NCBI GenBank assembly: GCA_903960645.1
Contig: CAJCBN010000168.1
Coordinates: 1 to 9,883, forward strand
Origin: an uncultured Actinomycetes bacterium
GTDB lineage: Bacteria; Actinomycetota; Thermoleophilia; Gaiellales; F1-60-MAGs149
Reading direction: 5' to 3'
DNA: 9,883 bases
Part shown: positions 7,887-9,883 of the stretch, piece by piece
Position numbering within the stretch: position 1 is the stretch's first letter
Layout: each line of letters begins with the position of its first letter
Notes under the pieces: generated by a model
What the model saw: the letters and a program-made list of their open reading frames with translations, nothing else
Database searches by the model: none
What the model was told of the DNA's origin: nothing
Position numbers and translations under genes: made by a program

Positions 7887-9694
7887 TACGCCGCCAGCGC
7901 GCCGCCGGGATGGTCCGCCAGGACGGCAAGTACAGCTGTGGCGTGCCGCTCGAGGAACGCCGGGCCCACGCCGGGCAGCAGGCTGAGGGCATCGGGCGTG
8001 GTGGGACGCGTCGCCGCGATTGCGTGCAGCGTGGCGTCCTTGCCAATCACGTACGCGGGGACGCCCGCCTCCTTCGCGGCCGCGCTGCGCCAGGCCTTGA
8101 GGGCGATCAGCAGGTCCTCGGGGACGTCGTCGGGAATCGGCGGGGCGGCCGATTTGCGCTTGGAGCGTGTACGCGTCGCGGCGGTCTCCGGCAGGATGTC
8201 GATGGGGCTGCAGACGTCGCAGCAGCGGCCGTCGGCAATCGGCTCCTGCTGGTCGCCGAAGTAGCGCAGCAGCGTCAGACGCCGGCAGGAGTCACCCGCC
8301 GCGAAGGCCTGCGCCGAGTCGAGGCGATCCCAGCGACCGCCGTCGATCCTGCGCGCGCGCAGGCGCACCTCCTCGGCGCGGTCGGCGCCCAGACGGCGCA
8401 GCTTGATGCGGCCGCGCCAGAGCTGGCTGGAGCCGGGGAAGAGTTCGGCGGCACCGACGGCCTCGGCCGAGGCGAGCCAGGCGCGGGCGTCGTCCTCGAA
8501 GGCGTCGAGCATGCGGGCGAGCTCGGAGGGGTTGGCGGAGAACTCGCCGGTGTCCTGATCGGCGAGGTGGGCGAGGGCGCCGAGCACGCGATTGACCTCG
8601 TCGGCGCCAAAGTGCGCGCGGCGAATCAGCGCGCCGAGGATCCCGCGATCGCCGCTTGAGTGCAGCAGGACGCAGCGCGACGGCAGCCCGTCGCGACCGG
8701 CGCGGCCCGACTCCTGCGAGTACGCCTCGAGCGACTGCGGCAGGCCCCAGTGCCAGACCTGGCGGATGTCCGCCTTGTCGACGCCCATGCCGAAGGCCGT
8801 CGTTGCGACGATGATCGCGTCGTCCGAGGCCATGAAGCGGTCCTGACGGCGCTGGCGCTCGTCGCGGGCCAGACCCGCGTGGTACGCCTCGGCCGGTAGC
8901 CCGATCGCGGCGAGCGCCTCGGCGACCATCTCGCTGTCCTTGCGCGTGCGCACGTAGACGATCGCGGGGCGTGACTCGGGAGCACTGATGCCGTCCTCGA
9001 GCAGTTGCAGGCGACGCGCCTTGCCGCTCGCCTCGATGGCATCGAAGGTCAGGTTGGGGCGGTCGAAGCCGGTGTGGACCTCGACGGGGTCGTTCATGGC
9101 CAGGCGGCGGATGATGTCGATGCCCGTGGCGGTCGTGGCGGTGGCCGTTAGCGCCATCACCGCGGTCGGCTGGATCTGCTCGCGCACCTGCGCGAGCCGG
9201 CCGTAGTCCGGGCGAAAGTCGTGGCCCCACTCGGATAGGCAGTGCGCCTCGTCAACCACGAGCAGATCGACGTGGGCCTCGGCGAGTGCGGCGGCGAAGC
9301 GCGCGTTGGCGAAGCGCTCGGGCGCCACGTACAGCAGACGCACGGCGGGACCCGCGTCGAGCAGACTGCCGCCATCACTGCGCAGCGACAGCAGGATTGC
9401 CTCGACGTCCTCGCTGCTCGTGTCGCTGGACAGCGCCGCGACGTCGGTGCGGCCGAGCTTGCGCAGCGCTTCGATCTGGTCGCGCATCAGCGCGAGCAGC
9501 GGCGACACCACGATGGTGAGACGCAGGGCGCCGAGGGCGGGCAGCTGGTAGCAGAGCGACTTGCCCGACCCGGTCGGCATCACGACCAGCGAGTCGCGCC
9601 CGTCGAGCGCAGCCTGCACGGCCTCCTCCTGGCCGGGACGGAAGGCGTCGTGGCCGAAGACCTCGCGGAGGATCTGATGCGGGTCGGCAGCCAC
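7886..9694 (-). CDS. recQ: RecQ-family ATP-dependent DNA helicase
   Basis: This is a 602-residue superfamily 2 DNA helicase that unwinds DNA 3'-5' in recombination and fork repair. Motifs in order: motif 0 FRPGQEEAV (18-26), Walker A MPTGSGKS (39-46), DEAH (148-151) followed by the aromatic-rich loop HCLSEWGHDFRPDY, TATAT (183-187), ATTAFGMGVDK (297-307) and QESGRAGRDG (327-336). The zinc module has C470 in SCRRLTLLRYFG and C491, C492 and C495 in GRCCDVC, instead of the commoner CxxCxxC ending. About 130 residues lie between motif VI and C470, and no winged helix follows the zinc site; an HRDC domain (about 523-598, with LLPGVGPAF) comes next. The start is taken as GTG 9694-9692, right before the conserved ILREVFG; the 53 residues of open frame upstream show no similarity. 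Confidence 0.93.
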   Translation of the reverse strand: MAADPHQILREVFGHDAFRPGQEEAVQAALDGRDSLVVMPTGSGKSLCYQLPALGALRLTIVVSPLLALMRDQIEALRKLGRTDVAALSSDTSSEDVEAILLSLRSDGGSLLDAGPAVRLLYVAPERFANARFAAALAEAHVDLLVVDEAHCLSEWGHDFRPDYGRLAQVREQIQPTAVMALTATATTATGIDIIRRLAMNDPVEVHTGFDRPNLTFDAIEASGKARRLQLLEDGISAPESRPAIVYVRTRKDSEMVAEALAAIGLPAEAYHAGLARDERQRRQDRFMASDDAIIVATTAFGMGVDKADIRQVWHWGLPQSLEAYSQESGRAGRDGLPSRCVLLHSSGDRGILGALIRRAHFGADEVNRVLGALAHLADQDTGEFSANPSELARMLDAFEDDARAWLASAEAVGAAELFPGSSQLWRGRIKLRRLGADRAEEVRLRARRIDGGRWDRLDSAQAFAAGDSCRRLTLLRYFGDQQEPIADGRCCDVCSPIDILPETAATRTRSKRKSAAPPIPDDVPEDLLIALKAWRSAAAKEAGVPAYVIGKDATLHAIAATRPTTPDALSLLPGVGPAFLERHATAVLAVLADHPGGALAA

Positions 9695-9701
9695 GCTCTG
9701 C

Positions 9702-9707
9702 AGTCTA
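9702..9707 (-). promoter_or_regulatory. Putative recQ -10 element (leaderless)
   Basis: On the minus strand TAGACT (9707-9702) matches TANNNT and lies seven bases before the recQ GTG start, with no clear Shine-Dalgarno sequence. This is the same spacing logic as at ilvD and supports the GTG start. No good -35 is seen. Confidence 0.4.
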
Positions 9708-9883
9708 CGAACCGCGCCCACGCGAGAAGCGCGCGGTCTGTGGCCGGGGCGAGACAAACACCAGCGCCTTGGTGCCGCCGCCGCATGCTCGAGTGGATGA
9801 TTGCCGGCGCGGCAGACGCAGGCGACGTGGTGCTGGCCCAGATCGCGCTGCACACGTGGAGCGCGACTACTGGCGCAGGCCGC

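Noticed and set aside
6088..7986. A 632-codon plus-strand open frame opposite ilvD
   Set aside because: Composition-driven antisense frame; ilvD has all catalytic motifs on the other strand.
7910..8659. A 249-codon plus-strand open frame opposite recQ
   Set aside because: Gly/Ala/Arg-rich with no domain; antisense of the RecQ zinc and HRDC region.
9695..9853. N-terminal extension of recQ by 53 residues
   Set aside because: The extension shows no helicase similarity, and the GTG at 9694 fits both the conserved RecQ N-terminus and the TAGACT box.
9785..9883. A plus-strand frame from ATG 9785 (MLEWMIAGAADAG) open to the window end, possibly a gene divergent from recQ; a GTG at 9856 in another frame is also possible
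   Set aside because: Only 33 codons are visible, with no ribosome site or recognisable motif; the next bases outside the window are needed.

Overview
The window is high-GC bacterial chromosomal DNA with GC-rich third codon positions, tightly packed genes and no sign of recent transfer. Gene order and protein style (a YlxR protein right after NusA, a long Ala/Pro/Lys-rich IF-2 linker, and TANNNT boxes placed 6-7 bases ahead of start codons) suggest an actinobacterium-like lineage, perhaps Thermoleophilia (Solirubrobacter/Conexibacter/Patulibacter type). The lineage is an inference from protein and codon style only.

Layout. Bases 1-379 hold the 3' part of dtd, a D-aminoacyl-tRNA deacylase. Bases 380-501 are a short intergenic leader with two consecutive hairpins, the second a textbook intrinsic terminator. 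Bases 502-5061 carry the conserved translation/transcription operon rimP-nusA-ylxR-infB on the plus strand: rimP and nusA overlap by ATGA, ylxR appears to start inside the nusA 3' end, and infB follows 15 bases after ylxR. A metallo-beta-lactamase-fold hydrolase (5071-6033) follows infB after 9 bases, where many bacteria have rbfA. Bases 6034-6189 separate convergent genes and hold a perfect 21-bp inverted repeat that competes with a more compact hairpin. On the minus strand are ilvD (6190-7857, branched-chain amino acid synthesis) and, upstream of it, recQ (7886-9694, DNA helicase). Each has a TANNNT box just before its start codon, suggesting leaderless transcripts. Bases 9695-9883 hold the recQ upstream region and the window edge; no gene there can be supported.

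How the genes work together. RimP matures the 30S subunit, NusA controls elongation, pausing and termination, YlxR is a small RNA-binding partner of this locus, and IF-2 brings initiator tRNA to the 30S subunit; Dtd clears D-amino acids from tRNA. The plus-strand half is therefore a translation-quality and initiation cluster, while ilvD and recQ are unrelated housekeeping genes.

No new multi-gene system (defence, mobile element, CRISPR or biosynthetic cluster) is visible. The points most worth a second look are an S4-like RNA-binding segment at the C-terminus of NusA, the terminator hairpin in the rimP leader, the 21-bp inverted repeat between the convergent genes, the missing start codon of ylxR after nusA, and the unusual C-terminal order of RecQ.
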